A stretch of DNA of 64,000 nucleotides from Flavobacterium pectinovorum (GTDB lineage: Bacteria; Bacteroidota; Bacteroidia; Flavobacteriales; Flavobacteriaceae). This document shows, one piece after another, positions 36,697 through 45,972 of the stretch. The stretch lies in contig NZ_RCZH01000010.1 in NCBI RefSeq assembly GCF_006438875.1, positions 136,758 through 200,757 of the forward strand, in the 5' to 3' direction. The position numbers and the translations under genes were made by a program. Within the stretch, counting starts at the first letter, position 1. Every line of letters starts with the position of its first letter. Below the pieces are notes generated by a model. It was not told the DNA's origin. It ran no database searches and saw only the letters and a program-made list of their open reading frames with translations.

Positions 36697-36740
36697 TTGC
36701 TGTATTAAAAAAATTTTCTACTTTCGTGTAATCGATTACA
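36697..36740 (+). promoter_or_regulatory. GH28/susCD promoter with perfect LacI-type operator
   Basis: TTG (36697-36699), 19 bases, TACTTTCG (36719-36726; one mismatch to TANNTTTG), then TGTAATCGATTACA (36727-36740), a perfect 14-bp palindrome. Same geometry as at exuT: the operator abuts the -7 element and covers the predicted start site. Confidence 0.75.
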
Positions 36741-36783
36741 TAAAAGTTGATTTTATGTTGAAAAACCAAAAAACTAGCTGCAA

Positions 36784-38223
36784 ATGATTATAAATAAGTC
36801 TATAGCGTCAAAATCAATTGTTATTTGTAGTCTGCTTGCAATGTCATTTTTATCTTGTGGAAAACAAGTTTCTACTATTTCAGAAGCTGATCCGTGGAAA
36901 AAGATGGATTTAATTGTAAAAAGCATTCCACAAACGCACTTTTTAGACAAGACTTATAATGTTATGGATTTTGGTGCTTTTGCAGATGGGAAAACGTCAA
37001 ATACAGCAGCTTTTGAAAAAGCAATTAAAACTTGCGCTGAAAACGGAGGAGGAAAAGTGCTTGTGCCAAATGGAAAATACCTGACAGGACCAATACATTT
37101 AGAAAGTAACGTCAATTTACATCTGGATGATCAAGCGGAGATTCTCTTTAGTATCGATTCAAAAGAATATCCTTTAGTACATACTTCATTTGAAGGAACA
37201 GAATTAATGAATCATTCGCCTCTTATTTATGCAAAAAATAAAACAAATGTTGCCATAACCGGAAAAGGAACTTTAAACGGACAAGCTAATAATACGAATT
37301 GGTGGATTTGGGCAGGAAGTAAATATTATGGTTGGGAAAAAGGGATTCCTTCTCAAAATGATCCGCTTAATCGTATTGCTTTAATTGAAATGGCCGAAAA
37401 AGGAATTCCTGTTGAAGAAAGAATCTTTGGAGAAGGACATTATTTGCGTCCCAATTTTATTGAGTTTTTTGAATGTAATACAGTTTTAGTAAAAGATATT
37501 ACGGTAATCAATGCTCCGTTTTGGATTTTACATCCTATAAAATCTAATAATGTAATTGTAGACGGAGTTACGGTCAACAGTCACGGACCTAATAATGATG
37601 GTTGTGATCCTGAATATTCTCAAAACGTAATCATTAGAAACTGCACTTTTAATACCGGAGACGATTGTATTGCCATAAAATCAGGCAGAGATGCAGACGG
37701 AAGACGAGTTGGGATTCCGAGTAAAAATATCATTGTTCAGAATTGTAAAATGATAGACGGTCACGGTGGCGTAGTTATGGGAAGCGAAATATCTGCCGGA
37801 GTAAACCATGTTTTTGTTGAAAATTGTGTCATGGACAGTCCAAATCTGGAAAGAGCCATCAGAATTAAAACAAACTCTAAACGAGGTGGAACCACAGAGG
37901 ATATTTATGTTCGAAATATTGAAGTTGGAACCGTTAAAGAATGTGTTTTGAGAGTGACAATGTTTTATGATGTATATGGCAGTCAATCCGGAAATTTTAT
38001 ACCCGCAATCAAAAATATCAGCCTTGAAAATATTAAAGTAAAAAATGGCGGAAAGTACGGTATTCTCGCCGATGGTTACGCAGCATCTCCTATAGAAAAT
38101 ATCACGTTTAAAGATGTTGTAATCGAAAAAACAGATTCTGTTTATTCGCTGAAAAACGTAAAAAACATAAATTTTATAAGCACATATATCAATGGAAAGA
38201 AAGTAGAATCGATTAAAAATTAA
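36784..38223 (+). CDS. GH28 polygalacturonase-type glycoside hydrolase, lipoprotein, 479 aa
   Basis: Hydrolyses alpha-1,4-galacturonic links in pectin. Right-handed beta-helix enzyme. The lipobox FLSC (Cys25) predicts a lipoprotein, periplasmic or surface-exposed. The domain begins near 57 with YNVMDFGAFADGKTSNTAAFEKAI. All four GH28 signatures are present: N-N-D (Asn270-Asp272), GDD (292-294), GHG (326-328) and RIK (360-362), so it should be active. It leads the susC/susD operon, with a 41-base gap, behind the operator-bearing promoter. Confidence 0.92.
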   Translation: MIINKSIASKSIVICSLLAMSFLSCGKQVSTISEADPWKKMDLIVKSIPQTHFLDKTYNVMDFGAFADGKTSNTAAFEKAIKTCAENGGGKVLVPNGKYLTGPIHLESNVNLHLDDQAEILFSIDSKEYPLVHTSFEGTELMNHSPLIYAKNKTNVAITGKGTLNGQANNTNWWIWAGSKYYGWEKGIPSQNDPLNRIALIEMAEKGIPVEERIFGEGHYLRPNFIEFFECNTVLVKDITVINAPFWILHPIKSNNVIVDGVTVNSHGPNNDGCDPEYSQNVIIRNCTFNTGDDCIAIKSGRDADGRRVGIPSKNIIVQNCKMIDGHGGVVMGSEISAGVNHVFVENCVMDSPNLERAIRIKTNSKRGGTTEDIYVRNIEVGTVKECVLRVTMFYDVYGSQSGNFIPAIKNISLENIKVKNGGKYGILADGYAASPIENITFKDVVIEKTDSVYSLKNVKNINFISTYINGKKVESIKN

Positions 38224-38263
38224 AAAAGAAAACTATCAATTAACCAAACCATTAAACCTAACT

Positions 38264-41200
38264 ATGAACATTAAACAATTATCAAAGAAAAAAATAAAAT
38301 ACAATCTTGTATTTCTATTTTTCCTCAATTTCCTTTTGAGTAATACCGTGAGCGCTCAGTCGACAGTGGTAGAAGGAAAGATTACTGATGCTGCAGGATT
38401 ATCACTTCCGGGTGTGAATATCCAGGAAAAAGGGACTAAAAACGGAACTTCTACAGATTTTGAGGGAAGTTTTAAAATAAATGTTGCAAGTAATAAAGCG
38501 GTTTTGATCGTAAGCTATTTGGGTTTTCAGACTCAGGAAGTTAGTGTTGCCGGAAAATCCAGAGTAAACGTAAGTCTTTCGGAACAATCCAATTCGCTTA
38601 ATGAAGTTGTGGTTGTAGGTTACGGATCTGTAAAAAAGACAGATTTAACTGGAGCCGTAAACACCTTATCAGCTGCAAAAATAACCGAAAGAAATGTTAC
38701 CAACCCAATGGAAGCAATTCAGGGTGGAATTGCCGGGGTTCAGGTAACGTCAAATTCAGGAAGAATTGGTGATGGTTTCAACGTTATTATTAGAGGGGCA
38801 AATTCGATTAATAAAGATGGTTCTAAACCACTTTTTGTTGTCGATGGTGTTCCAACAGATAATATAGACTTTTTGAATCCGCAGGATATTGCAAGAATGG
38901 ATGTGTTGAAAGATGCGTCATCAGCAGCAATTTACGGTTCAAGAGGAGGAAGCGGGGTTATCATTGTTACAACCAAAAGCGGTACAAATGCCAAAGCCGG
39001 AGTAACAGTTTCTTATGATAGCTCTTACGGAAACAAGCAAGCAGTGAGATTACCTAAATTAATGAGCCCTGAAAAATGGTGGTATTATCATCAGTCAGCA
39101 TTTTTGGCAACTACAATTTCGGCTACAAATCCAACTTATAATGATATCAGTCCAACAGAATTGAATACAGCGGTAGGACAGGCAGGAACGAATCCGGTTT
39201 TGTTTCAAAGAGTTGCTGATAACCAAAGTTATAATTGGCAGGACGCAGTTCTAAAAGGCGGAATGACTCAAAATAATTATCTGAATATTACCGGTCGTGC
39301 CGATAATGGTTTGTCTTATAACATAGGTCTTGGTGTACAAAAAGAAACCGGAGTAATTGACAACGAGGGTATCGATAAATACAATTTTAAAGCAGGTTTG
39401 AATCATAAGGTAAACGATAAAATTTCGTTTGGAGTAAACCTTACTATTTCTAAAACCGATGAACAATTAGGAAGCGCAACTGCAATGCAGGAAGCTTTTA
39501 GACAAAATCCTTTTACATCGCCTTGGGCAATTGATGCCGATGGTAAAGAAATTGTGGGGACTTATGCACAACAGCCCGGAACATTAAAATATCCAAACGG
39601 AAGTCTTGCAATCAATAAAACAGGTTCTTATAACCCGCTTTTGGAAATTGCAAATTCTGCAGATGAAATAAAAAGATTTACAACAATTGGTAATTTATTC
39701 GGAGAATATAAATTTACAAATTGGTTGTCTTTCAAAACGACTTTTTCAGCAGGTTCAATGAATGCAAGAGAAGGCAGATCACTTGGTGCTCAGACAGATT
39801 TTGGACTTAAAAACAAGAGTTTACCGTCTGGGGATGTAAGTAATGTTCAAAACTTTAATTATACTTGGGATAATCAGTTCAATATCAACTATACCTTAAA
39901 AGAAAATCACGTTTTCAACGTTTTATTACTTCAGAGTTTTTATTCTAATACAACAGAAACATATTTCCAATCTTCCAGAGAAAATCCTTTCGAAACAGGA
40001 TTTTACAATTTGGGTTCTGGAGCGCAGCCAACTTACAATTTAACGCCTTCTGGTTCTATTGCAATAATTCCGTCAGGAGTGTTTATTCCATATTCTAAAA
40101 ATACATTAGAATCTTATGCAGCACGTTTAAACTATACGTACAAAGGACGTTATTTATTAACTGCATCAGTACGTTATGACGGTTCATCTGTTTTAGCCGA
40201 TAGCAATAAATGGACAGCGTTCCCTTCTGTAGCAGTAGGTTGGAATATCAATCAGGAATCATTTTTGAAGAATTCATCTTTTATTTCTAATTTAAAATTA
40301 AGAGGAAGTATTGGTTATACCGGAAACGATAATGTTGCGCCATATTCAAGTTTAAGTGTTTTAAAAGTACCAACTTATTATGACTTTAACGGTACTCCGG
40401 CAAACGGTTATACTTCTTCAAGTTTAGGAAATACAGATCTTACGTGGGAAAAAACCAGAGAGGTGAATTTAGGTTTGGATTTTGGATTTGCTAAAAACAG
40501 AATCTCAGGAAGTGTAGATGTTTACGATCGTTTATCAAAAGATTTATTGTTTCAACAAGCATTACCATTAGAAATTGGAGTTCCTACTATCACTTCAAAT
40601 GTGGGTTCTATCAGCAATAAAGGTATTGAGGTTGCTTTGGTAACAAAAAATATTCAGACTAAAAATGTGTCTTGGGAAACTAGTTTTACTTTTACTAAAA
40701 ACGTAAACAAATTAGAGTCTATTTATGGACAGGATAAAGTAGATGATGTTGGTAACAATTTATTTATTGGCGAAAATATACATTCTTATTACAACTATGT
40801 TTTTGATGGCGTATGGCAGGAAAGCGAAGCTGCAAAAGCGCTTTCTTACGGTCAGAAACCCGGAGAAGCAAGAGTAAAAGATTTGAATAATGATGGTAAA
40901 ATTGATGCTAATAATGACAGAGCTATTTTAGGAAATTACGATCCTAAATGGTCAGGAAGTTTTTCTACGACATTAAAAGTAAAACAATTTGATTTGTCTA
41001 TGTCATTGATCACCAATCAGGGAATGACCGTATTTAGTGGTTTCCACGATAATTTTGCCGATGTTACAGACAGAGGCCGTCAAAAATTAGATTTAGACGA
41101 TTGGTATATTCCTGCAAATGGAGCTGGTATTGCGCCACAATATTCAAACACAAATCCGTTACCGCGTGGAGCAGGAGTTTATTATGATACTAATAACGTT

Positions 41201-41437
41201 GCTTTTTACAAAAATGCCTCATTTGTCAAAGTTCAAAACATAGCATTAGGATATAGTTTGGATAATGATCTGGTAAATAAATTAAAACTTAAAAGCATGC
41301 GTTTTTATGTGAATGTGTTGAATCCGTTTGTAATTACACCTTATGAAGGTTACGATCCGGAATGGGCAACTGCGGCTTTAGCAGTGAATCGTGTGTCGAC
41401 AATGACAGTTCAAATGGGATTAAGTTTAAAATTTTAA
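38264..41437 (+). CDS. SusC-like TonB-dependent transporter, 1057 aa
   Basis: Outer-membrane importer for pectin oligosaccharides, energised by TonB. The signal peptide is about 1-31 (ending NTVSAQ). A carboxypeptidase-regulatory-like domain follows (about 33-110: VVEGKITDAAGLSLPGVNIQEKGTKNGTSTDFEGSF), then the SusC/RagA signature SLNEVVVVGYGSVKKTDLTGAV, the plug with FVVDGVP and MDVLKDASSAAIYGSRGGSGVIIVTTKSG, and a large beta-barrel ending VSTMTVQMGLSLKF. Size is typical. Paired with SusD 10 bases downstream. Its specificity is inferred from neighbours. Confidence 0.95.
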   Translation: MNIKQLSKKKIKYNLVFLFFLNFLLSNTVSAQSTVVEGKITDAAGLSLPGVNIQEKGTKNGTSTDFEGSFKINVASNKAVLIVSYLGFQTQEVSVAGKSRVNVSLSEQSNSLNEVVVVGYGSVKKTDLTGAVNTLSAAKITERNVTNPMEAIQGGIAGVQVTSNSGRIGDGFNVIIRGANSINKDGSKPLFVVDGVPTDNIDFLNPQDIARMDVLKDASSAAIYGSRGGSGVIIVTTKSGTNAKAGVTVSYDSSYGNKQAVRLPKLMSPEKWWYYHQSAFLATTISATNPTYNDISPTELNTAVGQAGTNPVLFQRVADNQSYNWQDAVLKGGMTQNNYLNITGRADNGLSYNIGLGVQKETGVIDNEGIDKYNFKAGLNHKVNDKISFGVNLTISKTDEQLGSATAMQEAFRQNPFTSPWAIDADGKEIVGTYAQQPGTLKYPNGSLAINKTGSYNPLLEIANSADEIKRFTTIGNLFGEYKFTNWLSFKTTFSAGSMNAREGRSLGAQTDFGLKNKSLPSGDVSNVQNFNYTWDNQFNINYTLKENHVFNVLLLQSFYSNTTETYFQSSRENPFETGFYNLGSGAQPTYNLTPSGSIAIIPSGVFIPYSKNTLESYAARLNYTYKGRYLLTASVRYDGSSVLADSNKWTAFPSVAVGWNINQESFLKNSSFISNLKLRGSIGYTGNDNVAPYSSLSVLKVPTYYDFNGTPANGYTSSSLGNTDLTWEKTREVNLGLDFGFAKNRISGSVDVYDRLSKDLLFQQALPLEIGVPTITSNVGSISNKGIEVALVTKNIQTKNVSWETSFTFTKNVNKLESIYGQDKVDDVGNNLFIGENIHSYYNYVFDGVWQESEAAKALSYGQKPGEARVKDLNNDGKIDANNDRAILGNYDPKWSGSFSTTLKVKQFDLSMSLITNQGMTVFSGFHDNFADVTDRGRQKLDLDDWYIPANGAGIAPQYSNTNPLPRGAGVYYDTNNVAFYKNASFVKVQNIALGYSLDNDLVNKLKLKSMRFYVNVLNPFVITPYEGYDPEWATAALAVNRVSTMTVQMGLSLKF

Positions 41438-41447
41438 ATTAGAAAAA

Positions 41448-43139
41448 ATGAAAAAATTAATAGTAGCTATACTAATACTTGGAACGACACTTAACTCTTG
41501 CTCCGATTTTATTGAGGAAGACAATCGTTCCTACGGTTCAGCAGAGCAATACTTTTTGACTGCTGCAGGTTTTGAATCCTTAATAAATACAAATTATGCA
41601 ACTCTAAAGGATATTTATGGAGGAGATCCGTGGTTGTTTGAAGCAGGAACAGATATGTATTCTGAAGGAAGAAATCAGGAACCGGAAGGTCTTGCAAAAT
41701 ATTTGACCTTATCATCGTCATCGGCAGGAGTAGATCAATTGTATAGAACTTGTTATATTGCCATTCAGCAAGCCAATAAAGGATTGTATTATTCGACTCT
41801 TACCGAGAAATCAAGCACGTTGGATAACAGAATTGGAGAACTTAAATTTTTAAGAGCAAATGCTTATTTTCTGTTAGTTCAGACTTATGGAGGAGTTCCA
41901 ATTGTGTTAGAAAATATCAATACAGCAGTAACCGCTTTTGACAGAAATACTGCTGAAGAAGTGTACACGCAAATTTTTAAAGATTTAAATGAAGCACTTC
42001 CGGCAGTAAGTACAGCCGCATATAATGGAAGAGTTAATAAAAGAGCCGTTCAGGATTTATTGGCAAAAGTTTATTTAACAAGAGGTTATGAAACTTTTGG
42101 AACTCCGGCAGATTTTACAACAGCTGCATCTTTGGCAGATCAGGTAATTGGCGGACAAGCATTAGCGGTTTCTTTTGATAATGTGGTAAAACCAGGAAAC
42201 GAAATGAATGCTGAAACTATCTTTTCAGTTCAATTTTCGGCAGCTTCAAATGCAACAGGAACAACAGCATTGGGAAGTTCACAAAACTATTGGTTCAGTT
42301 CGTATTTAGGAGCTGCAGCGGCAGGAAATCCTTATCCTAACAGAAGTTACACACTTTGTCCTACTGTATATGCATTATCATTATATGAAAAAGGAGATAA
42401 ACGTTGGGAAGGAACTTTTATGAACGAAATCTATAGCAGATATTACGATTATTATGATGTGGCCGATAAAGCTGCTTTGAAAATTACAGATTTCTACGAA
42501 CCAAAATGGTTTACAACAGCCGACAGAGGTGCGTGGATATTAGACAATACTTCAAGAATGGTAAATCCTGCAAAATTCAGATACCACAATTGGGGAACTT
42601 ATTCTTCATCTGCAGCTTCAGGAGGAGATTACAACCTGATTCCGGTTCGTAAATTTGATGATCCAAAAGCGCCTTATAGCGGTGCAACAAGTGCAAATTA
42701 TAATACAACACCAATTACACCGGCTACAAACAGAAGCAGTACACGCGATTTCATCATATCTAGACTTGGAGAAACGTATCTAACTGCTGCCGAAGCTTAT
42801 TTTAAAGCAGGTCAATCCGGAACAGCATTGGCACGTTTGAACGAAGTAAGAAGAAGAGCAGGAGGCGGAGTAGCAGGAACAATTCCGGTACTAACATCAA
42901 TTGATATCAATACAATATTAGACGAAAGAGGAAGAGAATTATTAGGTGAATACCACCGTTGGTTCGACTTAAAACGCACGGGAACATTGGTAGAAAGAAC
43001 CGTTTTATACAATCCTAAAGTTACAACAACAAATGCTTTTGCAGGAAAAGCTGGTAATCTTAAAGTTTTAAGACCAATCCCACAATCAGCATTAGATTTA
43101 AACAGAAGTAAAAATTATCCACAGAATCCTGCGTATTAA
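41448..43139 (+). CDS. SusD/RagB-like surface glycan-binding lipoprotein, 563 aa
   Basis: Surface lid and substrate-binding partner of the SusC transporter. The lipobox is LNSC (Cys18) followed by SDFIEED, an acidic tail like a surface-export signal. The N-terminal SusD helices (YLLVQTYGGVPIVLENI with preceding ELKFLRANAYF) and the C-terminal RagB block (ISRLGETYLTAAEAYFKAGQSGTALARLNEVRRRAGG ... ILDERGRELLGEYHRWFDLKRTGTL) are clear. Ends with RPIPQSALDLNRSKNYPQNPAY as in most SusD proteins. Last gene of the operon begun by GH28. Confidence 0.95.
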   Translation: MKKLIVAILILGTTLNSCSDFIEEDNRSYGSAEQYFLTAAGFESLINTNYATLKDIYGGDPWLFEAGTDMYSEGRNQEPEGLAKYLTLSSSSAGVDQLYRTCYIAIQQANKGLYYSTLTEKSSTLDNRIGELKFLRANAYFLLVQTYGGVPIVLENINTAVTAFDRNTAEEVYTQIFKDLNEALPAVSTAAYNGRVNKRAVQDLLAKVYLTRGYETFGTPADFTTAASLADQVIGGQALAVSFDNVVKPGNEMNAETIFSVQFSAASNATGTTALGSSQNYWFSSYLGAAAAGNPYPNRSYTLCPTVYALSLYEKGDKRWEGTFMNEIYSRYYDYYDVADKAALKITDFYEPKWFTTADRGAWILDNTSRMVNPAKFRYHNWGTYSSSAASGGDYNLIPVRKFDDPKAPYSGATSANYNTTPITPATNRSSTRDFIISRLGETYLTAAEAYFKAGQSGTALARLNEVRRRAGGGVAGTIPVLTSIDINTILDERGRELLGEYHRWFDLKRTGTLVERTVLYNPKVTTTNAFAGKAGNLKVLRPIPQSALDLNRSKNYPQNPAY

Positions 43140-43164
43140 TAAATAAATGCCACAGATTAAGTTT

Positions 43165-43337
43165 GCCACGAATTTCACGAATTTACACGAATTAATTTGC
43201 TATAGTTCGTGAATTCGTGGCGAAAAAAAAAGAATGCCACAGATTACTACGAATTGCAAAGAATTAACCACAATGATTTGTGTGAATTTGTGAAATTTGT
43301 GGCGAAAAAAATCATTGGAATCTGAGTAATCTGTGGC
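43165..43337. repeat. nested gene-end inverted repeats after susD
   Basis: GCCACGAATTTCACGAA (43165-43181) pairs with TTCGTGAATTCGTGGC (43206-43221, one mismatch), and GCCACAGATTACT (43236-43248) pairs exactly with AGTAATCTGTGGC (43325-43337). No ORF. Same word families as at 23.85 and 35.3 kb. Confidence 0.85.
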
Positions 43338-43406
43338 AAAAGAAATCTGTGTTTTGAAAATAATTGCATTAAAGAGTTAAGATTAGTATTTTTTTGAAGT
43401 AGTTAA

Positions 43407-43440
43407 AAAGGAGTTTGATCGCATATCAAACTCCTTTATT
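43407..43440 (+). terminator. terminator-like hairpin between susD and the esterase gene
   Basis: AAAGGAGTTTGAT (43407-43419) and ATCAAACTCCTTT (43425-43437) form a perfect 13-bp stem with a 5-base loop, followed by only a short T-rich tail. It separates the susCD operon from the following genes. Confidence 0.7.
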
Positions 43441-43464
43441 AACTAAGAATTGAAGTTTTTGAGA

Positions 43465-44400
43465 ATGAATAAAATAGTACTGTTTTTGATATTGTACGCA
43501 ACAACAATTTCTGCACAAAGCAATTTTGTGGTCGATACTTCTTATACCATAAAGAGTACTTACAATAAATTGATTAAGCAATATCCGTTCATTAAAATTG
43601 CTGAATCAAAAAAGAATAAAAATGTTGCTAAAATTTATGATCTTGTTTATAATCAAAAGCAAAATAGAGAATTACATTTAGACGCCTATTTTTATAAAAA
43701 AGAAAAACTAAATCCAGCCGTAATCATGATTCATGGCGGTGGTTGGAGATCAGGAAATAAAAGTCAGATGCAGGTTATGGCACAAGAAATTGCAGCAAAA
43801 GGATATTCCTGTTTTGCAATTGAATACAGGTTATCGCTTGAAGCAAAATATCCGGAAGGGATTTATGATATTAAAAATGCAATTAAATTTATCAAAGATA
43901 ATGCTAAAAAGTTTCATGTAGATCCAAACAAAATTGCGATTTTAGGATGCTCTTCGGGAGGTCAAATGGCAGCTTTGATTGGTACAACAAATGGAGATTT
44001 AGCTTTTGAAGATGGTCTGAATAAAAGTAAATCTTCGTCAAAAGTAAATGCAATTATCGATGTAGATGGAATTTTAGCTTTTAAACATCCGGAATCAAAA
44101 GAAGGAGAAATGGCGTCATTTTGGTTAAAAGGTACTTATGAAGAAAATCCGGAGAACTGGAAAAATGCTTCGGCTTTAAGTCATACCAATAAAAATACGC
44201 CGCCCATATTATTTATAAACAGTAGTTTTGATCGGTTTCACGCCGGAAGAGATGATATGATTACCATTTTAAATGAGAATGGAATTTATAACGAAGTAAA
44301 AACAATTGAAAATTCACCGCATTCCTTTTGGTTTTTTCAACCTTGGTTTGATGAAATGATAAAGTATACAACACAATTTTTAAACAAAATATTTAAATAA
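43465..44400 (+). CDS. exported alpha/beta-hydrolase, probable pectin esterase, 311 aa
   Basis: I take the ATG at 43465 (MNKIVLFLILYATTISAQ is a signal peptide) over an upstream TTG. Oxyanion motif MIHGGGWRSG, nucleophile motif GCSSG (Ser163), catalytic Asp region SSFDRFHAGRDD and catalytic His in ENSPHSFWFF are consistent with the acetyl-esterase/BD-FAE-like group. Acts outside the cytoplasm, presumably deacylating pectin fragments. It starts the group esterase - DUF4861 just after susD, and is related in fold but not closely in sequence to the esterase at 23921. Confidence 0.8.
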   Translation: MNKIVLFLILYATTISAQSNFVVDTSYTIKSTYNKLIKQYPFIKIAESKKNKNVAKIYDLVYNQKQNRELHLDAYFYKKEKLNPAVIMIHGGGWRSGNKSQMQVMAQEIAAKGYSCFAIEYRLSLEAKYPEGIYDIKNAIKFIKDNAKKFHVDPNKIAILGCSSGGQMAALIGTTNGDLAFEDGLNKSKSSSKVNAIIDVDGILAFKHPESKEGEMASFWLKGTYEENPENWKNASALSHTNKNTPPILFINSSFDRFHAGRDDMITILNENGIYNEVKTIENSPHSFWFFQPWFDEMIKYTTQFLNKIFK

Positions 44401-44410
44401 ATTTTATAAA

Positions 44411-45379
44411 ATGAAAACATTAATAACCTTATCAACGGTATTAGTTTTTGGACTTTCAGCTTGTAAAGCACAAAATAAATACGACATTAAAACGGCTAAA
44501 ACCTACGCCGAATTATCCGTAAAAACAGATGGAAAATGGGAAGCACGAAAGTACATTGGAGGAACTGTTTTTAAAAACGTTGATAAATTAAAATTAGCTC
44601 CGGAACATACAGATCATTCCTTTGATATTCGTTATGAAGGTCCGGGTTGGGAAAACAACAGAATTGGATATCGTTTGTATTTAGACTGGAGAAATGCGAT
44701 TGATATTTTCGGAAAAAAGACATCAGCAATAGTTTTACCGCAAGTTGGGCAAGATAATTTTGATTCGTATCACGAAATGAGCGATTGGGGAGCAGATATT
44801 CTGAAAGCCGGAAAAGGAATCGGAATTGGGTCAATTGATCGTTTTTTAAACAATGAAAAATTGCATTTCCACGAAGTAGATTCAACTTTGGCAAATGTCG
44901 AAAATAATGCAAATGAATCGAAAGTAAAAGTTCGTTATTACGGATGGAAAACAGCTTCTGATAAGATTGATTTCACTACAGAATTAACCATTAAACCGGA
45001 CCAGCTTTATACAGAACATAAAATTCAGGCTTCGAAAGAAATTAAAGGAATTTGTACAGGAATCGTAAAACAAAAGAATGCTGAATTGCTTAAAAAAGAA
45101 AGCAAGAATAAAAAATGGGCTTATCTGGCAACTTACGGTCAACAGTCTTTAGTTCCGGATAAATTAGGAATGGCAATATTTTACGCAACGAATGAAGTTG
45201 AAAATGTTGCAGATGCTGATTTAGATTACCTGATAGTTTTTAAACCAACAACTAAAGCACATTCATTTTACTTTTTAGGAGCGTGGGAACAAGAACAAAA
45301 CGGAATTAAATCAAAAGAGGAATTCGTAAAGTATTTGGATGAAAAATTAGAAGTGCTGAATAAGAAAGGTAAAATGTAA
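44411..45379 (+). CDS. DUF4861-family protein, 322 aa
   Basis: Recognised as DUF4861, a family frequent in Bacteroidota pectin/rhamnogalacturonan loci and without a firmly known activity that I can cite. The signal is MKTLITLSTVLVFGLSACKAQ with LSAC suggesting a lipoprotein (Cys18). Conserved-looking blocks include HTDHSFDIRYEGPGWENNRIGYRLYLDWRNAIDIFGKK, DSYHEMSDWGADILKAGKGIGIGSI and YFLGAWEQEQNGI. Follows the esterase by 10 bases, so they share an operon. Probably a carbohydrate-active or carbohydrate-binding protein, by context. Confidence 0.82.
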   Translation: MKTLITLSTVLVFGLSACKAQNKYDIKTAKTYAELSVKTDGKWEARKYIGGTVFKNVDKLKLAPEHTDHSFDIRYEGPGWENNRIGYRLYLDWRNAIDIFGKKTSAIVLPQVGQDNFDSYHEMSDWGADILKAGKGIGIGSIDRFLNNEKLHFHEVDSTLANVENNANESKVKVRYYGWKTASDKIDFTTELTIKPDQLYTEHKIQASKEIKGICTGIVKQKNAELLKKESKNKKWAYLATYGQQSLVPDKLGMAIFYATNEVENVADADLDYLIVFKPTTKAHSFYFLGAWEQEQNGIKSKEEFVKYLDEKLEVLNKKGKM

Positions 45380-45391
45380 TTTTTGTTTTGC

Positions 45392-45850
45392 CACTCCCGA
45401 TAGCTATCGGGATAAAGGATTAAAAGGATTTTTTTTCACACAGATTTTGCAGATTTAAGCAGATTTACTCTGAAAAATAGATTGTGAATAATTATCTGCG
45501 CTAATCTGCTTAAATCTTTTTAAAATCGGCGTTAAATAAAAATAGTCACTCCCGATAGCTATCGGGATAAAGGATTAAAAGGATTTTGTTTCACGCAGAT
45601 TCTGCAGATTTTGGCAGATCTAATTTGATAATAAATTACGGATAAATATCTGCGCGCATCTGCTTAAATCTTTTTAAAATCTGCGTGAAATAAAAATAGT
45701 CACTCCCGATAGCTATCGGGATAAAGGATTAAAAGGATTTTTTTCTCGCAGATTTGGCAGATTGAGCAGATTTAATTAAAAAAATAAATTACGAATAATT
45801 ATCTGCGCGAATCTGCTTAAATCTTTTTAAAATCTGCGTGAAATAAAAAC
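45392..45850. repeat. three tandem repeat units of about 155 bp
   Basis: Units start at 45392, 45547 and 45701 (periods 155 and 154). Each opens with CACTCCCGATAGCTATCGGG, then ATAAAGGATTAAAAGGATTTT, then GCAGATT words, and closes with their reverse complements (AATCTGCTTAAATC ... AAATCTGCGTGAAAT), so each unit can fold on itself. The units are similar but not identical. No ORF crosses them. They separate the esterase/DUF4861 pair from the GH105 genes. Remaining bases 45851-45972 carry one more AATCTGC inverted word and the GH105 promoter region. Confidence 0.9.
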
Positions 45851-45972
45851 ACGACGATTAAAAATAAAAATCTGCTTAATCTGCCAAATCTGCGAGAAAA
45901 AACAACACAAAGTAAAATGCTGCAGATTAATCTTTTAAAATCAATTAATCTTTGGAAAAAAAAATAGAATTA

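Noticed and set aside
45392..45850. Possible CRISPR array
   Set aside because: Units are about 155 bp, continuous and internally complementary, without short repeat/spacer alternation; no cas genes.
45952..45972. TTG start for the first GH105
   Set aside because: The ATG at 45973 gives a cleaner signal peptide; likewise the TTG at 43450 was replaced by the ATG at 43465.
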